A stretch of 43,601 nucleotides of DNA from an uncultured Pseudanabaenaceae cyanobacterium. Lineage in GTDB: Bacteria; Cyanobacteriota; Cyanobacteriia; PCC-9006; JAAUQQ01. Location of the stretch: positions 1 through 43,601 of the forward strand of contig CALECT010000183.1 in NCBI GenBank assembly GCA_937949725.1, given 5' to 3'. The notes beneath the pieces were generated by a model. It saw only the letters and a list, made by a program, of their open reading frames with translations, did no database searches and was not told the origin of the DNA. Numbering within the stretch: the first letter of the stretch is position 1; every line of letters starts with the position of its first letter. This document shows positions 43,275 to 43,601 of the stretch, one piece after another. The position numbers and the translations under genes were made by a program.

Positions 43275-43601
43275 TTACTCCTCACCCATTAGCAGCTGTT
43301 CTGCTGTCACGGCTAGTTCCGCAAACGTCGGTGACTGAATCACCTCACCCCCTCGATATATTGCCGTGTCATAAAAACCTTCCACCAACGTGCAAATCGT
43401 CACCTCAGCCTTCAGCGGATCCACAATCCAATATTCCTCAATTCCCAGAACGCCATACTCAGAGCGCTTGGCACGATAATCCGTCGTTTTAGTCGATTCA
43501 CTCACCACCTCAACCACCAAAATTGGGGGCGGCTCATTCAGGCGGATAACCGCTTCCTTCTGACGCAACCCACGCCACTGCTCTTTCGGGAGCACGGTCA
43601 C
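43275..43601 (-). CDS. Uma2-family (DUF820) putative restriction endonuclease, partial
   Basis: The visible 108 residues are the C-terminal part of an Uma2/DUF820 protein, a family very expanded in cyanobacteria with a PD-(D/E)xK-like nuclease core. The motif PILVVEVVSESTKTTDYRAK contains the conserved Glu and Lys, followed by YGVLGIEEYWIVDP. A typical member has about 180-200 aa, so the N-terminal half, with the first acidic residue, lies beyond the right edge of the window. Function of the family is not proven. Confidence 0.85.
   Translation of the reverse strand: MTVLPKEQWRGLRQKEAVIRLNEPPPILVVEVVSESTKTTDYRAKRSEYGVLGIEEYWIVDPLKAEVTICTLVEGFYDTAIYRGGEVIQSPTFAELAVTAEQLLMGEE

Noticed and set aside
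43270..43280. ACTCCTCACCC, similar to the Yfr1 sRNA core
   Set aside because: Differs from the conserved Yfr1 core at its end and lacks the flanking hairpins; it is in the 3' end of the Uma2 gene.

Overview
The window is cyanobacterial chromosome. Supporting signs are a high-light-inducible chlorophyll-binding protein, the Ycf49-type pair (DUF2499 and DUF3593), a cyanobacterial-type SSB, DUF3352, a filamentous-haemagglutinin protein beside a TPR-CHAT protease, an Uma2-type nuclease, and scattered GCGATCGC (HIP1) octamers in coding and non-coding DNA. No rRNA, tRNA or CRISPR array was recognised. The genus cannot be fixed from the sequence alone; a filamentous or Leptolyngbya-like cyanobacterium would fit.

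Layout. 0-3.2 kb: a small hypothetical protein, an alpha/beta hydrolase, DUF3593/DUF2499 and csaB (polysaccharide pyruvyl transferase). 4-11 kb: an envelope block with a coiled-coil protein, dacB (PBP4-type carboxypeptidase), a short phosphoglycerate-mutase-fold metalloenzyme and a DUF3352 protein, then a WG-repeat secreted protein at 11.3-12.4 kb. 12.5-21.2 kb, minus strand: a seven-gene signalling operon. Two NMT1/THI5-type binding lipoproteins come first, then a membrane hybrid histidine kinase with two receivers, a CheY-like regulator, a HisKA-REC-PP2C phosphatase, a SpoIIAB-like ATPase and a STAS-like protein.

21.8-23.8 kb, divergent from that operon: a fold-type I PLP enzyme with the N-terminal residues of MppP/RohP arginine oxidases, overlapping by 80 nt a dihydrodipicolinate-synthase-superfamily aldolase. 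The combination matches RohP and RohR, the first two steps of azomycin (2-nitroimidazole) biosynthesis. It is the best candidate here for an undescribed system. A 131-bp MITE-like element lies between the two divergent operons. 24.4-26.6 kb: a complete bufferin-type RiPP set (bufA1, bufB/MNIO, bufC), followed by a CPBP-family intramembrane protease.

27.5-28 kb: transposase debris with nested inverted repeats. 28-34.4 kb: a TPR-CHAT protease downstream of a large TpsA-like haemagglutinin. 34.7-37.6 kb: an HLIP, a VOC protein, a small two-TM protein, cobK, a methyltransferase and a 60-aa membrane protein. 37.9-43.6 kb: a mannose-1-phosphate guanylyltransferase/phosphomannomutase-like fusion, ssb, ilvN, fabG, a small membrane protein and a truncated Uma2 gene.

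Two themes stand out. One is an arginine-derived metabolite pair placed back to back with a binding-protein-driven partner-switching cascade that has no ABC transporter genes. The other is a copper-associated RiPP cluster. Functional links between neighbours are inference. Similarities to named families rest on recognition of motifs and on remembered family sequences, because no database search was possible.
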